From the NCBI GenBank assembly GCA_949283935.1, contig CASDUJ010000037.1:1-46917 (forward strand): 46,917 bases of DNA, given 5' to 3'. Below are positions 25,994 through 35,232 of the stretch, one piece after another. The notes under the pieces were generated by a model. That model was not told where the DNA came from and made no database searches. It saw only the letters and a program-made list of their open reading frames with translations. Position numbers and translations under genes: made by a program. Within the stretch, counting starts at the first letter, position 1. Every line of letters begins with the position of its first letter. This DNA comes from an uncultured bacterium. Lineage in GTDB: Bacteria; Cyanobacteriota; Vampirovibrionia; Gastranaerophilales; JAILCC01.

Positions 25994-28507
25994 TTAAACT
26001 TTAAAATTACTTAACTCAATATAAAGTTCTTTTACGTCAAAATCAAGCATTTCTCCTATATTTAGTAAATAATTAATTAGTTGCTTAAATATTTTAGGAT
26101 CTTTTGCTTTTTTTAATTCTTTAAAAAAATCCGGCATAATTTTAAATATTTTTTCAAAATAATAATTTTGTGCTTCTCGAATATTGGGATTAATGTCTAA
26201 TTGCTTTGAAGCACTAAGAATATTCAGAAGTTTTCTTGCTTGGGCTGTTTCAAAACCATCAACAAGTCTTATTAAATTCCTCATAATTTTACCTTCAAAT
26301 ATTTTTTGCGAAGATTCTTTGTGTAAAGTTACTGAAAGTTTTTGGGCTTCTTGTATAAACTGCAACCCCTTTTGCATAACTTCATCACTGAATATATTAT
26401 CTGCGTTTTTTATAAGTTCGTTAAATTGTTTGCTTAAAACAAATTCGGCAACAATTTTAAATTCTATAGGAACTTCGATTCCAACATCCTTAAGTTGTTT
26501 TATTGGCTGTCTGCCTTCTGAATACATAGAACGAAATGTATCGGTAAATTTATCCATTCTGTCCGTTATTAAATTTCTCAAAATTTCTTTTTTCTCTTTA
26601 GAAAATAAATCTTTCAAAGTGTAATATTTTTTACCGAAATATTCATCAATAAGCCTTACTACATCAGTAAGAGTGTCTTTATCATATGTTTCTATTAAAG
26701 AAGATTTTATAGCATTATATTCATTAATATCGGAAAATTTTCTAACTGCACACTGAAAATCTTCTCCACCAAAGTGTAAAAGAGCAAAAATCATATCATG
26801 TCTTTCTAAAGTAATTTTGGAACGAGCTTCTAATCTTCCAATAACTAAATCTGTTCTTCCTTTTCTAATAGAACGAAAATCTTTTTTCTTAATTTCCCAA
26901 CAATATAAATCCGTTTCGTTTTCATGTTCTTGATATAAAGATGTAATAGCCCAATGACTTACAAATTGCTTAACATCAACAATGGAAGGACGAACCCAAC
27001 GTTCGTATAAATCTTTTCCATTCCCCAATTCAACTATATTACTTTTAGCTTCAGATAATATTTCCAAAAATTTTGTTTCTATATCATAATCAATAAATTC
27101 TTGAGCTAATTGTAATGCGCGTGCCGCATATTTAAGAATCTGTATAGTTTCAAGACCTGAAATTTCGCAAAAAAACCAACCACAGCTAGTGTACATAAGT
27201 AAAGCTTGGCGCTGCATTTCCAAAAGTTTTATTGCTTTTACAATTTCATCCTGAGATAATGGATATTTTTGATGTTTTCTTATAAATTTTATTGCATTAT
27301 CTTCATCTCTGTCTAAAATAACATCAATATATTCATTTCTAGCTTTCCATACATCATTAATTAATTCCGAACCATATTTTTCAAATACATTAATTAATTC
27401 ATCTCTTAAATAATCTAGTGCACCCCTTAAAGGACGTCTCCACTTTTGATTCCAATTTGGCTGTCCTCCTGTTTGGCATCCACAATCTGAATTCCATCTT
27501 TCAACACCATGAAAACAGCTCCAAGAAGATACAGGTTTAAGTTCAACTTCGGTAAATGGAGGTTCCAATTCAAGATATTGGGCATAATTTGTAAGAGTAA
27601 AACCTTCTTTTTCTACACGGGATTTTAACACATAAGAAAGAGCCATGTCACCAAATTTTGTGTGATGCCCATAACTTTCTCCATCTGTCGCAATATTTAC
27701 AAGTTGATTATAATTTCTATTAGAAGAAATTCCTTCTTTTAATCTTGTAATAAATCTTTCTCCATTTTGAAGTAAATTATCAAAAGCAACTGATTTGGAA
27801 ATTGCACCATCGTAAAAAAACAAATCTATATATTTTTCAGGATCTTTTTTTGAAAAGCATCTGTAAGCCTTACCCGGATCAATATTACCAGAACTTACAT
27901 CTACCCATTGAGCTTTGGGTTCATTCATTAATTTTACCTTTTGAGCTTGAAAAGGAGAAAGAATCGTAAACTTTATTCCACAATCTATAAGAACATCAAC
28001 AGTATCATAATCAATTGCAGTTTCTGCCAGCCATATCCCTTCGGGTTTATGTCCAAAACGATAAATAAAATCTTTAATTCCCCAAATAACTTGAGTAAAT
28101 TTATCTCTTTCATTTGCTAAGGGCATAATTATATGATTATACACTTGCGCAAGAGCATTCCCATGCCCGCCACGTTCTTGAATACTTAAAGTATTTGCTT
28201 CAATAATTCTTTCATATGTCCTTGGATCATGAGTTTCCATCCAAGAAAGTAATGTCGGACCAAAATTAAAACTTATACGTTTATAGTTACTTACAATATT
28301 AATAATTTTGTTGTGAGAATTAACTATTCTCGAAACACTATTAGGATTATAACATTCGAAATCAATTCTTTCATTCCAATCATGAAATGGCTTTGCACTT
28401 TCTTGAACTTCAATAGCTTCTAGCCAAGGATTTTCTCTTGGAGGTTGATAAAAATGTCCATGTATTGTTAAATATCGTGTACGTTTTGTTTTTTGTTGCG
28501 ATTCCAT
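25994..28507 (-). CDS. Glycoside hydrolase family 57 protein with DUF3536-type C-terminus
   Basis: This 837-residue cytoplasmic protein belongs to the alpha-glucan-acting GH57 family. It starts with the family hallmark LTIHGHFYQPPRENPW, has WLAE with the likely nucleophile Glu162, and DGESYGHH further on. The second half (YTSCGWFFCEISGLETIQIL and what follows) matches the long helical extension annotated as DUF3536. Family members act as amylases, 4-alpha-glucanotransferases or branching enzymes; I cannot tell which. It is probably involved in glycogen turnover. It leads a - strand run with the 40-residue gene, the 220-residue gene and mnmA. Confidence 0.93.
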   Translation of the reverse strand: MESQQKTKRTRYLTIHGHFYQPPRENPWLEAIEVQESAKPFHDWNERIDFECYNPNSVSRIVNSHNKIINIVSNYKRISFNFGPTLLSWMETHDPRTYERIIEANTLSIQERGGHGNALAQVYNHIIMPLANERDKFTQVIWGIKDFIYRFGHKPEGIWLAETAIDYDTVDVLIDCGIKFTILSPFQAQKVKLMNEPKAQWVDVSSGNIDPGKAYRCFSKKDPEKYIDLFFYDGAISKSVAFDNLLQNGERFITRLKEGISSNRNYNQLVNIATDGESYGHHTKFGDMALSYVLKSRVEKEGFTLTNYAQYLELEPPFTEVELKPVSSWSCFHGVERWNSDCGCQTGGQPNWNQKWRRPLRGALDYLRDELINVFEKYGSELINDVWKARNEYIDVILDRDEDNAIKFIRKHQKYPLSQDEIVKAIKLLEMQRQALLMYTSCGWFFCEISGLETIQILKYAARALQLAQEFIDYDIETKFLEILSEAKSNIVELGNGKDLYERWVRPSIVDVKQFVSHWAITSLYQEHENETDLYCWEIKKKDFRSIRKGRTDLVIGRLEARSKITLERHDMIFALLHFGGEDFQCAVRKFSDINEYNAIKSSLIETYDKDTLTDVVRLIDEYFGKKYYTLKDLFSKEKKEILRNLITDRMDKFTDTFRSMYSEGRQPIKQLKDVGIEVPIEFKIVAEFVLSKQFNELIKNADNIFSDEVMQKGLQFIQEAQKLSVTLHKESSQKIFEGKIMRNLIRLVDGFETAQARKLLNILSASKQLDINPNIREAQNYYFEKIFKIMPDFFKELKKAKDPKIFKQLINYLLNIGEMLDFDVKELYIELSNFKV

Positions 28508-28624
28508 AATTTAACCCTAAACTGTTCCCTAATAATATTTTGCAACATTTTTTAATCTATCGCAAGAGGGGAAATTATAATTTCATCAAAAAAGGTTAGT
28601 AAAGATATTTAACTCCTTATTTAT

Positions 28625-30421
28625 TTACTCATTTCTCAAAAAGAATTTTGCAATTTCTTTTGTTGGAATAATTTTAGAAATTGGTCTACCATGAGGACAA
28701 GTTTGCGGATTTTTTGTTGTTTGCCATTTTTCTATTATGTCAAGCATTTGCCAATTAGAAAGTTTTTGTCCTGCTTTAACAGCACCTTTGCAAGCACTCA
28801 TTATAAGAATTTCATCTTCAAGTTTATCAAAATTTGTGTTAACGCAATTTAATACATCTTCAATAATATTATCTGCATGATTTTGCGCTACAATAACAGG
28901 AACTTGTTTTATAGCAACTTTGTTTTCTTCTATTTCAAATATATAACCTTGTTTCTCTAATAATTCTTTGTGTTTTTCTAATTTTTCTATACTTTCATTA
29001 TCTAAATTTACAAAAGCCGAAGTAAAAAACATTTGCGAAGAAATACTACCTTTGTTTGCTAAATTCACTTTTAACATTTCATACAAATAACGTTCATGGG
29101 CTATGTGTTGGTCTATTATTTCTAATCCTTCCGGTCTTTCAACCAATATATATGTATTTTTATATTGCCCAATAATCTGAGTAAACTTGTTTTCAAGTTT
29201 ATTATTTTCTTCTATAGCTAATGTTTGTTGTTGCAAAAAAGCCGAAGTAGCTGGAGAATTATTATTTTCGCTTTTATTCATTTTTGATATTTTTGTTTGC
29301 GTATAACATTTGTTGGAATTTTTTTCAAATGAAGCAAAATTTGTTCCCCAAAATTCTTTAGTATTAGAAATTTCTCTTATATCGAAAGAATTAGAAAATT
29401 TTTCATATGTCAAAGTTTTTTCCGGTAATTTATATGCCGTCAAAGCATTTTTTACAGAATAATAAATAAAATTATATATTAAATTAGGTTCTCTATATTT
29501 TACTTCTCTCTTAGACGGATGCACATTCACATCTACATCTTCAGTTTTCAATGTTAATGATAAAACAGCAAAAGGATATTTACCTTTTGGAATAAGATCT
29601 GCATAAACATTATCTATAGCTTTCAAACATATTGGACATTTTACCATTCTGCCGTTTACAAAAATATAAATTCCTTTTCGATTTGAACGTGTATACAAAG
29701 GCGTACTTACTAAACCAGAAATTTCCAAAAAAGCTTGTTTATCTTCATTATGTAAATGCTTTAATTCGTTGATTAAAGCATTATTATATATTTCCGAAAT
29801 TACAACTTCAATATTCCCACTACCTGTAGTTTTTAACAAGGTGATATTATTGTTTGTAAGCGAAAAAACTATTTCTGGATGAGATACAGCTAAACCTTGG
29901 ACTATTTCTTGAATATAACCTATTTCTGTCTTTGCATTTTTTAAAAATTTAGCCCTGACCGGCACATTGTAAAATAAATCTTTTATCTCCATAGTTGTGC
30001 CAAAATCACAACCTGTTTCAGATACATCTACATTTGATTCTTGACATGAAGCTTTGTTCCCATTAATATCATCTTTTGTTTTAGTTATACAAGTAACTTT
30101 TGCTATGGAAATAATACTAGCAAGTGCTTCTCCTCTGAAACCTAGTGTATTTATTTTCCACAAATCATTTTTGTTGGAAATTTTACTTGTAGCATGTCGA
30201 GCAAATGCTAGCGCTATATCTTCTTTAGAAATGCCAAAACCATTATCAGCTACACGAATATCTCGAGAATCATTTGAAATATCTATAGCAATTCTAGTTG
30301 CTCCAGCATCTATTGAATTTTCAACAAGTTCTTTTACAACTGACGCAGGTCTTTCTATAACTTCACCTGCAGCTATTTGATTTATTAAATTTTTGTCTAA
30401 AAGTTTTATTCTTTTCATCAA
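28625..30421 (-). CDS. mutL: DNA mismatch repair protein MutL
   Basis: MutL couples mismatch recognition by MutS to strand incision. The 598-residue product has the GHKL ATPase motifs ELVENSIDAGA, DNGFGI and TLGFRGEALASI, the VNVHPSKREVKY segment, a variable linker and a C-terminal domain with DQHIAHERYLYE and CPHGRP. The DQHA-x2-E-x4-E motif marks MutL proteins that nick DNA themselves, as in organisms without MutH; Ala is replaced by Ile here, a mild change. It starts three bases after leuD, whose product it follows on the same transcript. ATG ATG at 30421 leaves the exact start open by one codon. Confidence 0.97.
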   Translation of the reverse strand: MMKRIKLLDKNLINQIAAGEVIERPASVVKELVENSIDAGATRIAIDISNDSRDIRVADNGFGISKEDIALAFARHATSKISNKNDLWKINTLGFRGEALASIISIAKVTCITKTKDDINGNKASCQESNVDVSETGCDFGTTMEIKDLFYNVPVRAKFLKNAKTEIGYIQEIVQGLAVSHPEIVFSLTNNNITLLKTTGSGNIEVVISEIYNNALINELKHLHNEDKQAFLEISGLVSTPLYTRSNRKGIYIFVNGRMVKCPICLKAIDNVYADLIPKGKYPFAVLSLTLKTEDVDVNVHPSKREVKYREPNLIYNFIYYSVKNALTAYKLPEKTLTYEKFSNSFDIREISNTKEFWGTNFASFEKNSNKCYTQTKISKMNKSENNNSPATSAFLQQQTLAIEENNKLENKFTQIIGQYKNTYILVERPEGLEIIDQHIAHERYLYEMLKVNLANKGSISSQMFFTSAFVNLDNESIEKLEKHKELLEKQGYIFEIEENKVAIKQVPVIVAQNHADNIIEDVLNCVNTNFDKLEDEILIMSACKGAVKAGQKLSNWQMLDIIEKWQTTKNPQTCPHGRPISKIIPTKEIAKFFLRNE

Positions 30422-30424
30422 AAA

Positions 30425-30925
30425 TTATACCAATTGAAAATCTCCATTTTTCTTTATATGTTCAACCAAACCACCATCATTTAAAAGTTTTATCATAACA
30501 TCAGGCAAAGGAGTAAAAGAAATTTTAGTATTTTGAGTTAAATTTTTTATAATTCCAGTTTGAATATCAACTTCTAATTCATCACCCGCATTAATTTTGT
30601 CTGTGTCGCATTCTAAAAGCAATAAACCAATATTTATTGCATTACGATAAAATATTCTGGCAAAAGACTTAGCAATTACTGCGCTAACACCTGCAATTTT
30701 AATAATTTGAGGAGCATGTTCTCTTGATGAACCCAAACCAAAATTAGAACCAGCAACAACAAAATCCCCTTTTGACATTTTTGAAGCAAATTCAGGATCA
30801 GCATCTTCTAACACATGTTTTGCAAATTCAGGCAAATTAGAACGTAAATGAAATAATCTACCTGGTGCTATATGGTCGGTGCTAATATTATCAGAAAATT
30901 TCCAAGATTTACCTTTTAAAAGCAT
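30425..30925 (-). CDS. leuD: 3-isopropylmalate dehydratase small subunit (LeuD)
   Basis: A 166-residue small subunit of the aconitase superfamily, which with LeuC isomerises isopropylmalate in leucine synthesis. Typical motifs are ISTDHIAPGRLF, GSNFGLGSSREHAP and FYRNAINIGLLLL. Its short form is the archaeal/clostridial LeuD type, which is hard to tell from homoaconitase or dimethylmaleate hydratase small subunits. No leuC or leuB is in the window. An AGAGGAG ribosome site lies before the ATG. It directly precedes mutL. Confidence 0.9.
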   Translation of the reverse strand: MLLKGKSWKFSDNISTDHIAPGRLFHLRSNLPEFAKHVLEDADPEFASKMSKGDFVVAGSNFGLGSSREHAPQIIKIAGVSAVIAKSFARIFYRNAINIGLLLLECDTDKINAGDELEVDIQTGIIKNLTQNTKISFTPLPDVMIKLLNDGGLVEHIKKNGDFQLV

Positions 30926-31099
30926 TTTTCTACAACTCCTCTAATTACCATTTAAAGTCATTGTAACATAAAACTGAGTTAAAAATTTAAGATTAGCATT
31001 TGTAAACATTTGTAAAAAAAGAGTTTAAATTACTAAAGTTTTCATTAAAATCAGCCGATATATAAGACACAAAGAAAAATGAACTTAAGGAGTAAATAA

Positions 31100-31513
31100 A
31101 TGACAGACATCAATTCTATCAATTTGGGCAAAATCAGAATTACAAACAAAGACTTAGGTTTAAAGAAAGCAAAAGAAGAAGAAAAAGAAGAAACTCCAAC
31201 AGCTTCAGCTCAAACTGAATCAAAAAATGTATCAAGCGAAGAAGTTTTCGGCTATCTTGCCAACACAGCATTGGTAAACAAAGCAAATATTAAAAAATCT
31301 CCAACAGCGATAGTAAATAAATATAATTCACCAGAAGCAATAGCTCGTATAACAGCAATGATGGGTGAATTTGAAGCAGGGGTTGTTGCTGGTTTGGCTA
31401 AATTTGAAGAAGAGATGGGGGCTGCACCTGCGTATAAAAATCTGTCAGAAGCAGACAAACTAGCACTCAGCGCAGGACTTCTTGCCTCAGACACAACTAG
31501 TGTAGGGGTATAG
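31100..31513 (+). CDS. Hypothetical protein, 137 residues, Ala/Glu-rich
   Basis: The protein begins MTDINSINLGKIRITNKDLG, followed by a charged segment of Lys and Glu, then helices with ARITAMMGEFEAGVVAGLAK and SEADKLALSAGLLAS. There is no signal peptide or membrane helix. A strong TAAGGAG ribosome site precedes the ATG and a canonical terminator follows, so it is a single-gene transcript. The sharp ribosome site and terminator suggest good expression. I do not recognise the family. Confidence 0.75.
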   Translation: MTDINSINLGKIRITNKDLGLKKAKEEEKEETPTASAQTESKNVSSEEVFGYLANTALVNKANIKKSPTAIVNKYNSPEAIARITAMMGEFEAGVVAGLAKFEEEMGAAPAYKNLSEADKLALSAGLLASDTTSVGV

Positions 31514-31532
31514 CAAATATATGCAAATATTT

Positions 31533-31556
31533 AACCGCCTTTTTAGGCGGTTTTCT
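31533..31556 (+). terminator. Rho-independent terminator
   Basis: AACCGCC (31533-31539) pairs with GGCGGTT (31546-31552), loop TTTTTA, then TTTCTT. It ends the 31100-31513 transcript and, being symmetric, may also serve the convergent glycosyltransferase gene. Confidence 0.9.
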
Positions 31557-31562
31557 TATGCA

Positions 31563-32540
31563 TTATTTTGTTAACAAATTTTGGTTAACATTTTCAAGCA
31601 TTTTTTTAACACAAATAGCTGACGAATGATTAGCCAAAATAGCATTTCTGGAAGCTTTCGCAATTTTTTTATAAATTTTATTATTTTTTAGAAAAAAGTC
31701 TATTTTGCTCTTCAAATCATCAACATCTTCATACAATACAATATCTTCGTTGGGTTTAAACAAATCATAAGCTTCAGCTCTTTTGTCTGACAACAAAATT
31801 CTTTCACACGCCATTACTTGAAATGTCCTATAATTTAAAGAACTTATTCCCTGTGCATTAAAATTGAAAAAAACCTTAGCATTATTTATAGCAAAAGCCA
31901 TATCTTTTTCAGACGAAATAAATCCTTTGTAATTTTTTTCTAACAATTTTATTTGTTCAAGAGATTTCGTACGTTTTTTTGCATCTAAAAAATGTCTTTC
32001 AATAGCATACCAAGCAAATTTTTTGTCTTCAAAAGTTTGCATCAAATCTAACAAAACATTTAAACGAAAATCCGTATCAACTCTCCCCGCAAACATAATA
32101 TCAAACTCAGGAGAATCATTAAAATTCTTGTAAACATTTGTATTAACAAAATGAGGTTGATAAAAAATATTTTTTATTTCAGATTTTTTTTGCAAAAAAA
32201 GTTCTTGATCCCAATAAAAAGTAAAATTATCTGTTTCTTGCAGGTATTTATAATATTTTTCCCAATAGTTTCCTGAATGATTATCTTCTATAACATCTGA
32301 AAAATAATTTATACTTTTTATGTTTAAACCATTATCAATTTTAATTTTCAATCCAGCAAAATCATACCCAACAATAAAATCAAATTTATTTTTATCACAT
32401 ATATTTTGTAGTATTAATTCGTCATCTTTTAGTTTGTCAAAAATTAAAATTTTGGCACCATTAAGCTCAAAGCCATCAAAAATACTTTGCATTGTTAATC
32501 TACCACCTATACTTGCAGGCAAAATGGCAAGAATTTTCAT
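31563..32540 (-). CDS. CgeB-like glycosyltransferase
   Basis: A 325-residue GT-B type protein that probably transfers a sugar to a cell-surface glycan. The N-terminal half has a Rossmann-like start (MKILAILPASIGG) and DFIVGYDFAGLK; the C-terminal half has FDIMFAGRVDTDFRLNVL, LNYRTFQVMACERILLSDKR (donor-site motif with the conserved E) and DLFKPNEDIVLYEDVDDL. This matches the CgeB / DUF3880-linked glycosyltransferase group. Its ATG overlaps the waaA stop by four bases, so it likely works on the same lipopolysaccharide. Donor and acceptor are unknown. Confidence 0.8.
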   Translation of the reverse strand: MKILAILPASIGGRLTMQSIFDGFELNGAKILIFDKLKDDELILQNICDKNKFDFIVGYDFAGLKIKIDNGLNIKSINYFSDVIEDNHSGNYWEKYYKYLQETDNFTFYWDQELFLQKKSEIKNIFYQPHFVNTNVYKNFNDSPEFDIMFAGRVDTDFRLNVLLDLMQTFEDKKFAWYAIERHFLDAKKRTKSLEQIKLLEKNYKGFISSEKDMAFAINNAKVFFNFNAQGISSLNYRTFQVMACERILLSDKRAEAYDLFKPNEDIVLYEDVDDLKSKIDFFLKNNKIYKKIAKASRNAILANHSSAICVKKMLENVNQNLLTK

Positions 32541-33808
32541 TCTAATAAATCCTTTATAACATCTAATGCATTCTCAATTGCCCCAGAATTCGAACTAAAA
32601 ACTTTTTGGCAAGACTGAGAAGCTATTTGATAAAAACTTTTGTTTGTAAACAATTTATTTAGTATTTCAAATAATTCAATGTCAGTTTGTACAACAAAAG
32701 CTGCTTGATCATTAGTCAAAAACTTGTAAATATCTTTGAAATTAAAAACACTGGGACCACTAACTACAGGTATATCAAAAATTGCAGCTTCTAAAGGATT
32801 ATGTCCGCCTGTTTTGGAAAAACTACCTCCCAAAAAAGCCACATCGCTAATTGAGTATAATTTTGCCAATTCTCCCATTGTATCAACCAAAACAACTTGA
32901 TTTTCAGCAAAATCACTTTTTTCTGATCTCTTACCATACAAAAAACCCCTTACTCTTAAAAGATTTTCTACTTCACTTAATCTTTCAGGATGTCTTGGAG
33001 CCAAAATTAATTTCAGATTAGAATTTTTTTCACAAAGTTTTTTGTAAACATCGAGAATTATTTCATCTTCACCTTTGTGTGTACTGCCAGCTATTAAAAC
33101 AGGTTTTCCATGAGATTTAAATTCATTTTTTAAATTCTTAACATCAGTCTCAGAAAGACTTTTTTCAATATCAAATTTTAAATTTCCCATAACTTTTGTA
33201 ATATTAGGATTAGCTCCTATATCAACAATTCGATTCATATCAGCATTTGTTTGCATTAAAATGTTCGCATAATTTCCTAAAACTTTTGCAAAAAACCATT
33301 TAAATTTTTTGTAGCCTTTATGCGAATTAGGGGAAATACGTCCATTAATTATTAACAATGGAATTTTATTTTTTTTCAATTCATTTGAAAAATATGGCCA
33401 TATTTCAGTTTCTGCAATAACAACAATATCAGGTTTAATATTGCGAACAAAACTTCTAACAGAAAAGAAGAAATCAAAAGGAAAATAAATAAATTCATCA
33501 ACAACAGAAGAAAGTTTTTGTTTAGCTACAAAATGCCCTGTTTTTGTTACAGTAGTAAGAATTATTTTGTAATTTGGAAAATTTTTCTTTAAAATTTTCA
33601 GGAATTTTTCAACAGCAATTACTTCTCCAACAGAAACAGCATGAACAACAATATGCTTAATATCTTTTTCTTTCTTGATAAAATGATAAAAACCTATTTT
33701 TTGCCAGAAACCAGCTCTAAATTTAGGTTTTACAACAAAAGCCAAAAGCAAAAAAGGAGAAAAAATTACAACAAGAAACAAAATGAAAAAATTATATATA
33801 AAATACAT
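32537..33808 (-). CDS. waaA: 3-deoxy-D-manno-octulosonic acid (Kdo) transferase WaaA/KdtA
   Basis: WaaA attaches Kdo to lipid A precursors at the inner membrane, so its presence implies lipopolysaccharide. The 423-residue product has an N-terminal membrane anchor (FFILFLVVIFSPFLLLAF), the Kdo-transferase motifs HAVSVGEVIAVEKFL, ETEIWPYF, NGRISPNSHKGYKK and GNLKFDI, and the C-terminal donor domain with GSTHKGEDEIIL and GGHNPLEAA. The frame extends to a TTG at 33826, but the ATG at 33808 with AGAG before it is the better start. It is coupled to the CgeB-like gene. Confidence 0.95.
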   Translation of the reverse strand: MYFIYNFFILFLVVIFSPFLLLAFVVKPKFRAGFWQKIGFYHFIKKEKDIKHIVVHAVSVGEVIAVEKFLKILKKNFPNYKIILTTVTKTGHFVAKQKLSSVVDEFIYFPFDFFFSVRSFVRNIKPDIVVIAETEIWPYFSNELKKNKIPLLIINGRISPNSHKGYKKFKWFFAKVLGNYANILMQTNADMNRIVDIGANPNITKVMGNLKFDIEKSLSETDVKNLKNEFKSHGKPVLIAGSTHKGEDEIILDVYKKLCEKNSNLKLILAPRHPERLSEVENLLRVRGFLYGKRSEKSDFAENQVVLVDTMGELAKLYSISDVAFLGGSFSKTGGHNPLEAAIFDIPVVSGPSVFNFKDIYKFLTNDQAAFVVQTDIELFEILNKLFTNKSFYQIASQSCQKVFSSNSGAIENALDVIKDLLE

Positions 33809-33866
33809 AAATACTCTCTTTCTCAAGAGAATTATACATTAAAAATCAAAACAAAGAACCAATCTT

Positions 33867-34676
33867 TTATTTTTGCTCAAAATCACTATAAAGCCCATTC
33901 ATCATAGAACTCATCATCATAGTCTGCATTAATTGAGGATCAATTGAAGAAGAATTTTGTGAATTTATCATATATGGCATAAAGCTTGCCATTGGGTTAA
34001 ATGAATTATTGCCATTGTTTGTATTTAGCGAATTCATCATACTAATTTGCAACATTTCCGGAGTGTATGCTATAGGCTGTGGCATATAATTTTGATAGCC
34101 GGCTCTTTTAAGGGTATCTAAAGCATCTGCAATTTCTTCTTTTGAAGGAACTTCACTTTTGTTTTGCAACTGATTTTGTGGTTTAGAATAATCTTTAAAA
34201 TCACGCATGTAGTCAATTGGAACTTCTTGAATATTTTGTTTTTGGTTTACTATATCTTTTACCGTTTGTATTTTTCTTTCTTCCATTTGTTTATTAACGG
34301 CATCCATTGCTTTTTTTGTGGGATCAAGGTTAAATTCAGACTTACATTTTGTTGAATCTTCTAAACATTCCAACCCATTTTTTGCATAATTCGAAAGTTG
34401 TGTGCTTGAATTTAAATCAATTACACGCTGATACGCTTCTTTTGCTTTTTCTGTATCACCCAACCTAGCTTGAGAAATAGCAATATAATAATACGCAAGA
34501 ACATTAGAAGGATCTTCTAAAACAACCTCATGCATAACTTGCAAGCATTCTGTATAGTTCTTATTTTTGTACATTTGAATAGCAGAATTAGTTTTAGCAT
34601 TAAAAACAGATTTTGCCTGACAAAAATTTGCAGTCGCAAAAACGATAATGGCAAGAGCAATAAAAATTTGTTTCAT
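33867..34676 (-). CDS. Exported TPR-repeat protein
   Basis: About 269 residues. A signal peptide (MKQIFIALAIIVFATANFCQ, cleaved near AKS) is followed by two to three tetratricopeptide repeats (NKNYTECLQVMHEVVLEDPS; NVLAYYYIAISQARLGDTEK; AKEAYQRVIDLN), then an unstructured Gln/Asn/Met-rich C-terminal third (MMNSLNTNNGNN; LMQTMMMSSMMNG). It is likely a periplasmic or surface scaffold. The ATG at 34676 follows GAGG with good spacing; the longer GTG frame at 34688 is less likely. The partner is unknown. It lies 40 bases upstream of the waaA frame. Confidence 0.8.
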   Translation of the reverse strand: MKQIFIALAIIVFATANFCQAKSVFNAKTNSAIQMYKNKNYTECLQVMHEVVLEDPSNVLAYYYIAISQARLGDTEKAKEAYQRVIDLNSSTQLSNYAKNGLECLEDSTKCKSEFNLDPTKKAMDAVNKQMEERKIQTVKDIVNQKQNIQEVPIDYMRDFKDYSKPQNQLQNKSEVPSKEEIADALDTLKRAGYQNYMPQPIAYTPEMLQISMMNSLNTNNGNNSFNPMASFMPYMINSQNSSSIDPQLMQTMMMSSMMNGLYSDFEQK

Positions 34677-34865
34677 AGCTTTCCTCACTTTTAGTGATTA
34701 AATCCTTTCCACCTATTATATATTTTAACGACAGAACGAAACAAATACAACATTTTTAGTTTAAATCATCTAAAAGGATGAAATTTCAATAATATTCCCC
34801 CATAAAATTAAAAACGAATATATAATATAGAGTACAAAGTTAATGCACTACTAGGGAAACTCTCT

Positions 34866-35096
34866 ATGAAAATCAAAATTAAAGAGTGCGCAAAAGATTT
34901 AAAAAACTGGAGCTTGTATAAACTAGCAAAAGAGTTGGGTTTGCCACAACAAACTGTGTATAGTTGGGCATCAGGTCGAACTCAACCTTCTTATGAAAAT
35001 ATGGACAAGCTTTGTGAAATAATTGGTTGTAACATTGGTGAATTATTTGAAGCTGAAGCAGTCCAACAAAAATTAAATCTTCGCAATCTATTTTAG
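34866..35096 (+). CDS. Small XRE-family helix-turn-helix protein
   Basis: A 76-residue Cro/CI-type DNA-binding domain: SLYKLAKELGLPQQTVYSWA is the helix-turn-helix and SGRTQPSYENMDKLCEIIG the following helices. It has no other domain. A TATAAT at 34821-34826 may be its -10 box. It is followed 136 bases later by the c-di-GMP gene. Such lone domains are often autoregulators or antitoxin-like, but no toxin gene is adjacent. Confidence 0.85.
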   Translation: MKIKIKECAKDLKNWSLYKLAKELGLPQQTVYSWASGRTQPSYENMDKLCEIIGCNIGELFEAEAVQQKLNLRNLF

Positions 35097-35232
35097 TTAA
35101 TATTTGGCATAAATTTTCGAAAAGTGCTTAACAAAACTTATAAAAACTGGTACAATAACATAACAACATAGCAAAAAAAATACATGTTTTGTTTTGTTCT
35201 CATTATCAAAAAAATTAGTGAAGGATAAAAGG

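Noticed and set aside
34866-35096. Antitoxin of a toxin-antitoxin pair
   Set aside because: The helix-turn-helix protein stands alone; neither neighbour is toxin-sized or resembles HipA, HigB or RelE.
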